A stretch of 47,073 nt of DNA from Gallionella sp. (GCA_013044075.1 JABEVG010000021.1:1-47073); one strand, 5' to 3'; shown: positions 28,218 through 37,465, counted from the stretch's first letter. A program made the numbers and translations. Notes: a model not told the origin generated them from the letters alone.

Positions 28218-30332
28218 ATGAAAAGCCCGATTTGGAAAAGCCTCCTTTGTCTCTTGTTGGTGATGTCGCTCGCCGCCTGTGACGAATGGAACGATCCTTA
28301 TTCCGGCAGTGCAGGCGGACAGTCGATTTTGTACACGGCGTTCACCGGACGACCCAAGCACCTCGATCCCGCGCAAGCCTACAGCGAGAACGAATACGAT
28401 TTCCTGGCGCAGATCTACGCGCCGCCGCTGCAATACCACTATCTCAACCGACCGTATCAATTAGTTCCCTTGGCGGCGAGTGCGATGCCCACCGTGCGTT
28501 TTTTCGACCGGCAGCATCATCTGTTGCCGGAGCACACCGCTGCGGAAAAGATCGCCTACAGCGTCTACGAGATACACATCAGGGACGACATGCGTTATCA
28601 GCCACATCCGGCTTTTGTTGGCACGGTTCAGGACATCGCTAACGTCCACAGCCTGGGTGACTTCAAACGCACGGCGACACGCAAGGTCACCGCCGCCGAT
28701 TATGTGTACCAGATCAAACGCCTCGCACATCCTGCATTGCATGTACCCATCGCGGGGATGATGAGCGAATATATCGCGGGCTTCAAAGACTATGCCGCCA
28801 CTCTGCAACAGCAGGCGCATCAGCATCCGGACGAGTTTCTCGACCTGAACACGTTCGATTTGTCCGGTGTGCAAGTGGTGGATGAACACACTTACCGCAT
28901 CACCCTCAACGGCAAATATCCGCAGTTCGAATATTGGCTGGCGATGCCGTTCTTCGCACCCATGCCGTTCGAGGCGGAAAAATTTTACGCGCAGGCGGGC
29001 ATGCGCGAGCGCAATCTGAGTCTGGACTGGTGGCCCGTGGGCAGCGGGCCGTATTATCTGTCCGAGAACGATCCCAATCAGCGCATGGTGCTGACGCGCA
29101 ATCCCAATTACATGCGCGAGACGTATCCCGGACACGGCGAGCCGGGCGATGCGCAAACGGGATTGCTGGCCGATGCGGGCAAGCCTTTGCCTTTGATCGA
29201 CCAGGTGGTATTCACGCTGGAAAAGGAAACCATCCCGTATTGGAACAAATTTTTGCAGGGCTATTACGACGCGTCGGGCATCAGTTCGGATAGCTTCGAT
29301 CAGGCGGTACAGGTCAATGTGTCGGGCGAGACCTCGGTGACCGACAGCATGCAGGCGCAGGGCATCACGCTCTCGACCGCCGTGGAGACCTCCACCATGT
29401 ACACCGGCTTCAACTGGCTGGATGCCACGGTCGGTGGCGATTCAGAGCGGGCACGCAAGTTACGTCAAGCCATCTCTATCGCCGTGGACTTCGAGGAATT
29501 CGTGTCCATCTTCGCTAACGGTCGCGGCATCGCCGCGCAATCCCCCATCCCGCCGGGCATCTTCGGTTATCGTGAAGGCAAGGCGGGCATCAACCCCGTG
29601 GTGTACGACTGGGTGGATGGCAAGCCGCAACGCAAATCCATCGCGGTCGCGAAACGTCTGCTGGCCGAGGCTGGTTATCCGAATGGCGTGGATGCACAAA
29701 CGCACCAGCCGCTGGTCATCAATCTGGACACGACCGCGACCGGCGTGGGCGACAAATCGCGGCTGGACTGGATGCGCAAACAGTTCGAGAAGCTCAACGT
29801 GCAACTGGTGGTGCGCAGCACCGACTACAACCGCTTCCAGGACAAGATACGCAAGGGCGACATGCAGATGTTCTACTACGGTTGGAACGCCGACTATCCC
29901 GATCCGGAGAATTTTTTGTTTTTGCTCAGTGGCGCGCAAGCCAAGGTGGGCCATGGCGGCGAGAATGCGGCCAACTACAGCAATCCGGAGTTCGATCGAT
30001 TGTTCGAACAGATGAAGAATATGGACAACACCCCGGAGCGGCAAAAAATCATCGACCAGATGCTGGTCATCCTGCATCGCGACTCGCCCTGGCTGTGGGG
30101 CTACCATCCGAAGAAGTTCGTGCTGCAACACGTTTGGCTGCACAACGTGAAACCCAATGTGATGGCGAACAACAAACTCAAATACTGGCGCGTGGACGGT
30201 GCGCTGCGCGAGCGATTGCGCCGCGACTGGAATCGTCCCGTGCTGTGGCCGCTGTGGCTGGGTGTGGGGATGGTGTTGCTGTTCGGTGTGTGGATGTGGC
30301 GGGTACTCAGGCGACGAGAACAAGAAAAATAG
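28218..30332 (+). CDS. Lipoprotein family 5 (peptide/oligosaccharide) ABC substrate-binding protein
   Basis: This is a 704-residue member of the SBP_bac_5 family. The N-terminus is a lipoprotein signal (MKSPIWKSLLCLLLVMSLAAC, Cys at 21). The binding-protein core includes TAFTGRPKHLDPAQAYSENE, WWPVGSGPYYLSENDPNQRM and MQMFYYGWNADYPDPENF. Unusually, the C-terminus adds a hydrophobic helix (about 675-697) and a basic end (RRREQEK). No permease or ATPase gene is next to it, so the ligand and partner are unknown. Start 28218 is set by the lipobox distance. Confidence 0.88.
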   Translation: MKSPIWKSLLCLLLVMSLAACDEWNDPYSGSAGGQSILYTAFTGRPKHLDPAQAYSENEYDFLAQIYAPPLQYHYLNRPYQLVPLAASAMPTVRFFDRQHHLLPEHTAAEKIAYSVYEIHIRDDMRYQPHPAFVGTVQDIANVHSLGDFKRTATRKVTAADYVYQIKRLAHPALHVPIAGMMSEYIAGFKDYAATLQQQAHQHPDEFLDLNTFDLSGVQVVDEHTYRITLNGKYPQFEYWLAMPFFAPMPFEAEKFYAQAGMRERNLSLDWWPVGSGPYYLSENDPNQRMVLTRNPNYMRETYPGHGEPGDAQTGLLADAGKPLPLIDQVVFTLEKETIPYWNKFLQGYYDASGISSDSFDQAVQVNVSGETSVTDSMQAQGITLSTAVETSTMYTGFNWLDATVGGDSERARKLRQAISIAVDFEEFVSIFANGRGIAAQSPIPPGIFGYREGKAGINPVVYDWVDGKPQRKSIAVAKRLLAEAGYPNGVDAQTHQPLVINLDTTATGVGDKSRLDWMRKQFEKLNVQLVVRSTDYNRFQDKIRKGDMQMFYYGWNADYPDPENFLFLLSGAQAKVGHGGENAANYSNPEFDRLFEQMKNMDNTPERQKIIDQMLVILHRDSPWLWGYHPKKFVLQHVWLHNVKPNVMANNKLKYWRVDGALRERLRRDWNRPVLWPLWLGVGMVLLFGVWMWRVLRRREQEK

Positions 30333-30381
30333 CCTACGCAACCAAATGACAGCAAACTTTTCCCGCGTTAGCATCACGCAT

Positions 30382-31161
30382 ATGAAGACTCCCATCCTGT
30401 TCGTCTCACATGGTGCGCCCACGCTGCCGCTGGAACCCGGCGATACCGGGGCGGCTTGGCGCAAGCTAGGCGCACAACTCGAAAAGCCCGCTGCGATTTT
30501 GGTGGTTTCGGCGCACTGGACGACACCCGTTCCCACTTTGAGTACGGCACAACATCCCGCAACCATCCACGACTTCAGCGGTTTCCCGGCCGAGTTGTAC
30601 AGCCTGCGTTATCCTGCACCCGGTGCGCCCGATATGGCGCGTGCCGCCGCACAGGCTGTGCAACAGGCAGGTATTCCGGTTGAGCTGGACGAGACTCGCG
30701 GGCTGGATCACGGAGCCTGGGTTCCGTTGACGTTTTTGTTTCCCGATGCGGATATTCCCGTGACGCAACTGTCATTACAGCCCGCGCAGAATCCGGCCTG
30801 GCATGTCGCGTTGGGCAAGGCGTTGCGACCGTTGCGTGAAAGGGGGGTGCTGATCCTGTGCAGTGGCTCGATCACGCATAACTTGCGCGCCTTGTTCGCT
30901 CATCCGCAGGGCGCAGCCGTGCCGCAGTGGGTGTCCGAATTCCGTGCATGGATGGCCGACAACATCAGCTCAGGCGATCTCGATGCACTCGTCGAATATC
31001 GCACCCGTGCGCCGCATGCCGTGCAAAATCATCCCACCGACGAACACTTGCTGCCCTTGTTCGTGGCACTCGGGGCCGCCGATAAAATCGAAAGCGCAAC
31101 GCACCTGAACCAGGTGATGACATATGGCATCCTCGCCATGGATGCGTGGCGATTTGATTGA
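30382..31161 (+). CDS. DODA-type (class III extradiol) dioxygenase, YgiD-like
   Basis: The 259-residue protein belongs to the LigB/DODA group of non-haem iron(II) or zinc enzymes. Likely metal ligands are His in FVSHGAPTL (about residue 9), His in VVSAHWTTP and His in GSITHNLR. E. coli YgiD acts on 4,5-DOPA in vitro; the natural substrate is unclear. The start at 30382 gives the family N-terminus MKTPILFVSHG; the in-frame extension upstream reads through the end of the binding-protein gene and is Cys/Trp-rich, so it is rejected. Confidence 0.85.
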   Translation: MKTPILFVSHGAPTLPLEPGDTGAAWRKLGAQLEKPAAILVVSAHWTTPVPTLSTAQHPATIHDFSGFPAELYSLRYPAPGAPDMARAAAQAVQQAGIPVELDETRGLDHGAWVPLTFLFPDADIPVTQLSLQPAQNPAWHVALGKALRPLRERGVLILCSGSITHNLRALFAHPQGAAVPQWVSEFRAWMADNISSGDLDALVEYRTRAPHAVQNHPTDEHLLPLFVALGAADKIESATHLNQVMTYGILAMDAWRFD

Positions 31162-31211
31162 ATCAGTGGATCGGTAGCCGCGTCGGCTGGCTGCTGCGCT
31201 GAATAGGGCAA

Positions 31212-31220
31212 TGCTATAAT
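31212..31220 (+). promoter_or_regulatory. Extended -10 promoter of the metal-efflux operon
   Basis: TG-C-TATAAT at 31212-31220 is a perfect extended -10 element. The -35 position (TGCTGC at 17 bases) is poor, as expected for extended -10 or activator-dependent promoters. The ATG of the first gene starts 10 bases after the element, so the transcript may have almost no leader. Confidence 0.6.
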
Positions 31221-31229
31221 CAGCCGTCC

Positions 31230-31610
31230 ATGCAAAAAATCATCCAACAATTCCTGCTCATCCTCTTTGTGTTCCTGCAATGCCTGTCGCCCTTGGCGCA
31301 CGCGCATGTGGACGGACACAATGCGGGTCATAGCCTGCACAGTCACGAGTTGAGTGTGGAGGCACAGATGGCAGAAAGCCATGTCGAGAATGAGGCAGGT
31401 GCGGTGATTACCATGCCGCATGCTTATCCCGCCAGCGACAGCCCAACTGTCTCCGAACCTTCGGTTGAATTGGTTACCAGCCCGTATCGCATAGACTACG
31501 AGCCCCGGCTTATGGCGGCTTTTTCCACGCTATTTCATGTACCACTCAGCGCATCCTGCCACACGCTGGCGTGGTCGCAAGCCCCTCCTCCTCGTGCTCA
31601 TCTGGCTTAG
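31230..31610 (+). CDS. CzcI-like secreted His-rich small protein
   Basis: The 126-residue protein has a signal peptide (cleavage after LAHA, about residue 25) followed directly by a His-rich stretch (HVDGHNAGHSLHSHE) suited to metal binding. The end PPPRAHLA resembles that of CzcI-type proteins found as the first gene of heavy-metal efflux operons. CzcI is thought to affect czc regulation or periplasmic metal handling; that role is inferred from position. The adaptor gene follows after 68 bases that contain a palindrome. Confidence 0.6.
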   Translation: MQKIIQQFLLILFVFLQCLSPLAHAHVDGHNAGHSLHSHELSVEAQMAESHVENEAGAVITMPHAYPASDSPTVSEPSVELVTSPYRIDYEPRLMAAFSTLFHVPLSASCHTLAWSQAPPPRAHLA

Positions 31611-31646
31611 CCGCCGCGTTATTCCGCAGTATCCCCGCTATCAATA

Positions 31647-31667
31647 AAATCACGCATCGCGTGATTT
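31647..31667. repeat. Perfect palindrome between the CzcI-like and adaptor genes
   Basis: AAATCACGC and GCGTGATTT form 9-bp arms around a 3-base centre (31647-31667). It ends 11 bases before the adaptor ATG and just before its GGAG site. It could be an operator for a dimeric regulator or an RNA hairpin affecting adaptor translation. There is no T-run. Confidence 0.6.
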
Positions 31668-31678
31668 CGGAGTTCACC

Positions 31679-32779
31679 ATGACACCCGCATTCACTTTGT
31701 TTGGACTGTTGTTTCTCGCGTCTTTACCTGCTGCCCGTGCGGCATCCGATGTGGTTTTGTCGGCTCAGCAAGCTAAAACATTGGGCATCACCACGGCTGC
31801 TTTGCCGAATAAGTCTGCCGGTGAAGTATCTGGCTTGCCGGCTCAGGTGGTGGTTCCCGGCAATCAATTGCATGTCATGAGTTCACCCATGCCGGGATTG
31901 GTCGAACAGACTCTGGTGGGCGTGGGGGATAGTGTCAAAAAGGGGCAGGTGCTGGCGACGCTGCAAAGTCCGGCATTCGCCGAAGCCCAACGCGGTTTTC
32001 TGCAGGCATCTGTGCAAGCGCAATTGGCGCAAGACAATCTGACCCGTGACGAGGCTCTGTTCAAAGACGGCATCATTGCGCAAAGCCGCTATCGCATGAG
32101 CAAAGGCGCGGCTTTGGAAACTGCCGCGACGTTGGCGGAACGCAGGCAGTTATTGCGTTTGTCGGGCATGAACGACAGCGCGCTGGCCAAGTTGCAAGCG
32201 GGGAACAATCTCTCCGGCAGCCTGGCCCTGACCGCACCCATAGACGGTGTGGTATTGGAAAAATCGGTCAATGCGGGACAGCGGCTGGATGCCGCCGTGC
32301 AGATATTCAAAGTGGCCAAACTCAACCCGCTGGCGTTGGAAATCCAGGCTCCCGCCGCCATGACGCGGGATTTGAAAGTGGGCGCGGCGATCCGCATTCC
32401 GGCCTTTCATGCGAGCGGCAAACTTACCGCGATCGGGCGCGGTCTGACCGGCAGCAATCAAAGCGTGTTGTTGCGTGGTGTCATCACACAGGGGGCGGAG
32501 AATCTGCGTCCCAACCAGTTTGTGGAAGTCGGCATCGTCACCGCTGTCGGCGGTACGACGCAATGGGAAGTACCCAATACCGCGATCGCGCGTATCGACG
32601 GCAAGACGATGGTGTTCGTGGCCACCGCCCAGGGATTTCGCGCACAGGCCGTGACGTTGCAAAATGAGGGCGCGCAAAACAGCGTGATCAGCGGCGATCT
32701 CAAGGGCGACGAAAATATTGCGGTACACGGGGTGGCCACACTGAAAGCCAGTGTGATGGGCATAGGCGGGGGAGAATAA
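31679..32779 (+). CDS. RND efflux periplasmic adaptor (CzcB/CusB-like)
   Basis: This 366-residue membrane-fusion protein links the inner-membrane pump to the outer-membrane channel. A signal peptide (cleavage after ARA, about residue 20) is followed by biotinyl-lipoyl-like halves (VMSSPMPGLVEQTLVGVGDSVKKG and LTAPIDGVVLEKSVNAGQRL), an alpha-hairpin between them and beta-barrel and proximal domains after. The His-rich N-terminus of CzcB is absent. Start 31679 has GGAG upstream and begins the signal peptide. The stop overlaps the pump ATG by one base (TAATG). Confidence 0.88.
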   Translation: MTPAFTLFGLLFLASLPAARAASDVVLSAQQAKTLGITTAALPNKSAGEVSGLPAQVVVPGNQLHVMSSPMPGLVEQTLVGVGDSVKKGQVLATLQSPAFAEAQRGFLQASVQAQLAQDNLTRDEALFKDGIIAQSRYRMSKGAALETAATLAERRQLLRLSGMNDSALAKLQAGNNLSGSLALTAPIDGVVLEKSVNAGQRLDAAVQIFKVAKLNPLALEIQAPAAMTRDLKVGAAIRIPAFHASGKLTAIGRGLTGSNQSVLLRGVITQGAENLRPNQFVEVGIVTAVGGTTQWEVPNTAIARIDGKTMVFVATAQGFRAQAVTLQNEGAQNSVISGDLKGDENIAVHGVATLKASVMGIGGGE

Positions 32780-35700
32780 TGTTCACCCGGCTAGTGGAAT
32801 TTGCGCTCGCGCAGCGGTTGTTGGTCACTGCCTCGACGTTGCTCTTGATCGTGTCCGGTATCGTTTCATTCCGCGAGTTGCCGATTGACGCGTTTCCAGA
32901 TGTTTCCTCGACACAGGTCAAAGTGATCATGAAAGCCCCGGGCATGACTCCGGAAGAAGTCGAGGCGCGCATCGTTGCGCCGATCGAGCTGGAAATGCTG
33001 GGTATTCCGAATCAGCACATTTTGCGTTCGGTGTCCAAGTACGCGATTGCTGATATCACCATTGATTTCAATGACGGCACGGATATCTATTGGGCGCGCC
33101 AGCAAGTCGCCGAGCGGCTGAACACTGTCAAGGGAGACCTGCCTGCCGATGCCACAGGAGGGCTGGCACCGATCACCACGCCGTTGGGCGAGATGTTCAT
33201 GTTCACCGTGGAAGGCGAGGGCTATACGCTGGAGCAACGCCGCACTATTCTGGATTGGACGATACGACCGGCCCTGCGCACTTTACCGGGTGTCGCCGAT
33301 GTCAATTCCTTGGGTGGCCTGGCGCGCAGCTTTGAGATCGTGCCGGATCACACCGCGCTGACGACGCGCGGCATTTCTTACGCCATGCTGCAACAAGCGG
33401 TGCAGGCGAACAATCGCAACGATGGTGCGGGACGATTGACCGATGGGGATGAGGCTCTGCTGGTACGCACCGAAGGAAACATCAAGAGCCTGGACGATAT
33501 ACGCAACATCGTCATCGCGAGCCCAGGCGGCAGCCCGATCCGGGTTGGCGATGTGGCCGAAGTGCGCATCGGTAGTCTGACGCGATATGGTGCTGTCAGC
33601 AAAGACGGAAAAAGTGAGGCGGTGGAAGGATTGGTGCTGGGGCTGCGCGGTGCCAACGCGCAAAAGGTGGTGGAAGGGGTACGTGCCAAGCTGGCCGGAC
33701 TCGCGCCTATGTTGCCCAAAGGTATCCGTACCGAAGTTTTTTATGATCGAGGTGGTCTGGTCGAGCGCGCCGTGGGTACGGTCGCAAAGGCCCTTGCCGA
33801 AGCGATCGTGCTGGTGGTCATTTTACTGGTGCTGTTCCTGGGCAACTGGCGCGCAGCGTTGGTAGTGGCGGTCACGTTGCCGCTGGCGGTGCTGATCACG
33901 TTCATCCTGATGCGGCAATTTGGCATGTCTGCCAATCTGATGAGCTTGGGCGGGCTGGCGATCGCCATTGGCATGTTGGTGGATGCGGCTGTCGTCGTGG
34001 TGGAAAATATCGTGTCGCATTTGTCGCACGATAAGAACACCGAAAAATTCCCCCATCTGCACATCGTGTTTCGTTCGGTCAAAGAAGTCGTCACCCCGGT
34101 CGCAGCGGGCGTGGCGATCATCATCATCGTGTTCTTGCCACTCATGACCTTGCAGGGGCTGGAGGGAAAATTATTTATTCCCGTCGCGATGACCATCGTA
34201 TTCGCGCTGGCCGGTTCGTTGCTATTGTCGCTTACCGTCATTCCGGTGCTGGCTTCTTTTGTCCTCAAGGCCGGGGCACACCGCGATCCCTGGTTATTGC
34301 GCAAAGCCAACGCGCTCTATGTCCCGGCACTGGAGTGGGCATTGCGCAACGTGCGCTACGTGTTGGTCGCGGCAGGGGGCGCGCTGCTGCTCACCGTTGT
34401 TGCCTATACCCAGATAGGCAAGACCTTCATGCCGACTATGGACGAGGGCGATGTCATCGTGGGCATCGAAAAATTGCCGTCTATCAGCCTTGAGCAAAGC
34501 GTCGCGCTGGATTTGAAAATCCAGCAGGCGATGATGGATCGGATACCCGAAGTGAAAGGAATCATAGCCCGCGCCGGGGCGGACGAGCTCGGTCTCGATC
34601 CGATGGGCGTCAATCAAACCGACACATTTTTAGTGCTCAAACCGATGGGCGAATGGCGCAAGCCGGACAAGGAATGGCTGCTCGACCAATTGCGCACGGT
34701 GCTGGATCAGTTGCCGGGAATCGCTTACAGCTTCACCCAGCCGATCGACATGCGCGTGCAGGAAATGGTAATCGGCGCGCGCGGTGATGTGGTCGTCAAG
34801 ATTTTTGGCGCGGACATGAACCGGCTCAATGCGACAGCGGAACAGATGGTCAAAGTATTGCAGGGCATCCGGGGTAGCGAGGACGTGTTCACCGTGAAAA
34901 ATAGCGGGGTGCAGTATTACCGCGTGGCGGTGGACCGGCTGGCGGCAGGTCGGCTGGGGTTGAGTGTGGACGACATCGGCAACGCCTTGCGCGGCCAGAT
35001 TGAAGGGCTGCGCATCGGCACAGTGATCGAAGCGGGGCGGCGTACACCGCTTATTTTGCGCGGCGAAACCCGTGTCCAGCAATCGCCCGCCCTGTTTTCC
35101 GCGTTGACGATCTCATTGGGTAATGGACAAAGCGTGCCGCTGTCGGTGGTAGCAAAACTGGAGCGGGTGGACGGACCGGTGAAAATAGATCGCGAGAACG
35201 GCTCACGCATGGTGGTCGTGCAAAGCAATGTGCGTGGCCGCGATCTGGTTGGGTTTGTCGATGAGGCCAAAGCGGCGGTGACGGCCAAGATCGAACTGCC
35301 GGAGGGTTATCGTCTCACCTGGGGCGGGCAATTTGAAAACCAACAACGCGCTGCGGCGCGACTCACGGTGGTTATCCCGATCGCATTAGGAATGATTTTT
35401 GTATTGTTGTTCGCCACTTTTGGATCGGTGCGGCAAGCGGTACTGGTGCTGACCAACATCCCTTTTGCGCTGATAGGCGGGGTGTTCGCGTTGTGGCTCA
35501 GCGGCCAGTATCTCTCTGTACCCGCTTCGGTGGGTTTTATCGCTTTGCTCGGGATTGCCGTACTCAACGGCGTGGTGATGGTGTCCTGTTTTAACCAGCT
35601 GCACGAACAGGGCAGGGCGATTGGTCTGGTTGTAGTGGAGGGCGCGAAACGCCGCCTGCGCCCGGTGTTGATGACAGCAAGTATCACCGCATTCGGCCTG

Positions 35701-35859
35701 CTGCCGCTGTTGTTTGCAACCGGCCCCGGTTCGGAAATCCAGAAACCGCTGGCCATCGTGGTGATAGGTGGATTGCTTAGCTCCACGCTGCTGACACTGA
35801 TCTTGCTGCCCATACTCTACCGGCACTTCGGCCTGACTCCTGCGGAGAAAAAAAGATGA
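32779..35859 (+). CDS. Heavy-metal RND efflux pump (CzcA/CusA family)
   Basis: The 1026-residue inner-membrane pump uses the proton gradient to export metal cations. It has the RND layout of 12 helices with two large periplasmic loops. The N-terminus LPIDAFPDVSSTQVKV is typical of the HME family. The helix-4 proton-relay segment reads GGLAIAIGMLVDAAVVVVEN, with D402 and E409 kept, but lacks the DFG of zinc/cobalt/cadmium CzcA and is closer to CusA-like pumps. The exported metal is therefore uncertain. It overlaps the DUF3240 gene by 4 bases. Confidence 0.9.
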   Translation: MFTRLVEFALAQRLLVTASTLLLIVSGIVSFRELPIDAFPDVSSTQVKVIMKAPGMTPEEVEARIVAPIELEMLGIPNQHILRSVSKYAIADITIDFNDGTDIYWARQQVAERLNTVKGDLPADATGGLAPITTPLGEMFMFTVEGEGYTLEQRRTILDWTIRPALRTLPGVADVNSLGGLARSFEIVPDHTALTTRGISYAMLQQAVQANNRNDGAGRLTDGDEALLVRTEGNIKSLDDIRNIVIASPGGSPIRVGDVAEVRIGSLTRYGAVSKDGKSEAVEGLVLGLRGANAQKVVEGVRAKLAGLAPMLPKGIRTEVFYDRGGLVERAVGTVAKALAEAIVLVVILLVLFLGNWRAALVVAVTLPLAVLITFILMRQFGMSANLMSLGGLAIAIGMLVDAAVVVVENIVSHLSHDKNTEKFPHLHIVFRSVKEVVTPVAAGVAIIIIVFLPLMTLQGLEGKLFIPVAMTIVFALAGSLLLSLTVIPVLASFVLKAGAHRDPWLLRKANALYVPALEWALRNVRYVLVAAGGALLLTVVAYTQIGKTFMPTMDEGDVIVGIEKLPSISLEQSVALDLKIQQAMMDRIPEVKGIIARAGADELGLDPMGVNQTDTFLVLKPMGEWRKPDKEWLLDQLRTVLDQLPGIAYSFTQPIDMRVQEMVIGARGDVVVKIFGADMNRLNATAEQMVKVLQGIRGSEDVFTVKNSGVQYYRVAVDRLAAGRLGLSVDDIGNALRGQIEGLRIGTVIEAGRRTPLILRGETRVQQSPALFSALTISLGNGQSVPLSVVAKLERVDGPVKIDRENGSRMVVVQSNVRGRDLVGFVDEAKAAVTAKIELPEGYRLTWGGQFENQQRAAARLTVVIPIALGMIFVLLFATFGSVRQAVLVLTNIPFALIGGVFALWLSGQYLSVPASVGFIALLGIAVLNGVVMVSCFNQLHEQGRAIGLVVVEGAKRRLRPVLMTASITAFGLLPLLFATGPGSEIQKPLAIVVIGGLLSSTLLTLILLPILYRHFGLTPAEKKR

Positions 35860-36167
35860 GCACTGCGAATTGTTGTTTGACCTTGATCTGTCATCGTTCC
35901 TTGGAAGGCCGGATGCTTGACCATTTGTTGGAACATCCGGAATGGGTGCATGGATTTTCCACCAGCGATATCGAGGGCAGCAGTCAACAAGGGCATTTGC
36001 CTTCGGTTCAAGAACAAGTGCGCGGAAGATCACAGCGCGTGGAAATCCGTATCGTGATGAGCCTGGACGATGCCCATGCATTGGTTAAATACCTCAAGGC
36101 AGAAGAAGCCAATCCCCAGATCGCCTATTGGATTACTCCTGTCATTGAATTCGGGAGGCTGGCATGA
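35856..36167 (+). CDS. DUF3240 family protein (PII-like fold likely)
   Basis: The 103-residue cytosolic protein matches DUF3240 (CCLTLICHRSLEGRMLDHLL, VRGRSQRVEIRIVMSLDDA). This family is found next to Czc-type efflux genes; an alpha/beta PII- or CutA-like fold is suggested by size and strand order, but that is inference. It begins with an ATGA overlap with the pump gene and ends with an ATGA overlap with the outer-membrane channel gene, so it is firmly part of the operon. It may sense metal or modulate the pump. Confidence 0.8.
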   Translation: MSTANCCLTLICHRSLEGRMLDHLLEHPEWVHGFSTSDIEGSSQQGHLPSVQEQVRGRSQRVEIRIVMSLDDAHALVKYLKAEEANPQIAYWITPVIEFGRLA

Positions 36168-37465
36168 GAACGAAAACAAGTACCAATAGAAAGTGGCGGA
36201 CATGGGGCGGATTGTTAGGGGTGATGGCGTTTTGTCATTTTGCCATTGCCGCAGAAAACGTCAGCCCCGACCTGCCACCTATGAAACAGGTCAATACGGC
36301 ATTGGATAACCATCTGCTGGTACTGAACGCGCACAGCACCTTAAAGTTCGAGCAAGCCAATCAGCGCAAATGGAACAGTGGCAACTACGAGTTCAATCTG
36401 CGCGCCGGTTCGGGGCAACGCCAGCTGGTGGACCTCGGGCAAACATTTCAGGAATGGGATGTGGCTCTGGAACGCCCGTTGCGCCTGCCCAACAAAGTCG
36501 GCATCGATCAGGATATCGGCGCGGCCAGCCTGGCTCGCGCGGATTTTGCACTGGGTGATGCGCACCATGAAGCGGGACGTTTGTTGTTGCGTTTGTGGTT
36601 CGCATGGCTGCGTGAACAGACGCAAGTGGGACTGTGGCAACAGCAGGCTGCTATCTTTGCGCAGCAGGCCGAGGTGGTGGGCAAGCGTGTCCGGGCCGGC
36701 GATGCGCCGCAACTGGAATTGAACCTGGCACGTGCCGCGCATGCGCAAGCCCAAGTGTCTGTGCAGCAGGCTGGCTTGCGCGCGCAACTGGCGGCCAACG
36801 ATTTGCAGCGGCAGTTTCCCGCCATACCGTTGCCCGAGGAGATCGTGTTGCCAATTCCACAAGCCATCGCCGAGGATTACAAGGTTTGGCAGGAGCGCAT
36901 CATGAATGACAACCACGAGCTGGGGATGGTCCGGGCTCAGGCGCAAGTGCAACAACTGTTGGCACAACGCAGCCGCGCCGATCAACTACCCGATCCCACT
37001 ATTGGGCTGAGTTATTCCAACGCGCATTATCCCCATCAGGTGGGCGGCAATGAAATAGTCACCGGCGTATATCTCAGCGTGCCGATTCCCTCCGGTGCGC
37101 GTACCGCCACCGCCCAAGGCGCGGAACAACAAGCCTATATTGCGGCGGATCAGGCAGAGTTCGTGAAACACCGGTTGCAGAACGATATTTACGCGGCTTA
37201 CCACCAAGCCGTGCGCAGTTATACAACGTGGCAGCAGGCGCATGAAGCGGCGGTTGCGATCCGGGAAAATGCGGAATTGATAGGCAAGGCTTATCGATTG
37301 GGTGAAGGTGGTTTGTCCGATAGTCTGTCGGCGCGGCGCATCGCCCAGGAAGCCACGCTCGCGGAAAACCTCGCCCAACTGGAAGCCAACGAGGCGCGCT
37401 ATCGTTTGTTATTGGATGCACATCAACTATGGTCGCACGATGAAAATGAACACGAACCGCAATGA
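36164..37465 (+). CDS. Outer-membrane efflux channel (CzcC/TolC family)
   Basis: The 433-residue protein has a signal peptide (cleavage after AIAA, about residue 29) and the repeated coiled-coil OEP architecture. LPLRLPNKVGIDQDIGAA-like sequence near residues 103-120, QAGLRAQLAANDLQRQF and LPDPTIGLSYSNAHYP match CzcC-type channels. It completes the efflux complex with the adaptor and pump. In Cupriavidus czcCBA the channel gene is first; here it is last, after DUF3240. It overlaps DUF3240 by 4 bases and is convergent with yciB, 72 bases away, with no clear terminator. Confidence 0.87.
   Translation: MRTKTSTNRKWRTWGGLLGVMAFCHFAIAAENVSPDLPPMKQVNTALDNHLLVLNAHSTLKFEQANQRKWNSGNYEFNLRAGSGQRQLVDLGQTFQEWDVALERPLRLPNKVGIDQDIGAASLARADFALGDAHHEAGRLLLRLWFAWLREQTQVGLWQQQAAIFAQQAEVVGKRVRAGDAPQLELNLARAAHAQAQVSVQQAGLRAQLAANDLQRQFPAIPLPEEIVLPIPQAIAEDYKVWQERIMNDNHELGMVRAQAQVQQLLAQRSRADQLPDPTIGLSYSNAHYPHQVGGNEIVTGVYLSVPIPSGARTATAQGAEQQAYIAADQAEFVKHRLQNDIYAAYHQAVRSYTTWQQAHEAAVAIRENAELIGKAYRLGEGGLSDSLSARRIAQEATLAENLAQLEANEARYRLLLDAHQLWSHDENEHEPQ

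Noticed and set aside
30199-30381. Upstream extension of the DODA-type dioxygenase
   Set aside because: It reads in another frame through the end of the binding-protein gene and is rich in Cys and Trp.
29460-30566. A 368-codon open frame on the minus strand across the binding-protein and dioxygenase genes
   Set aside because: It spans two convincing rightward genes and resembles no family.
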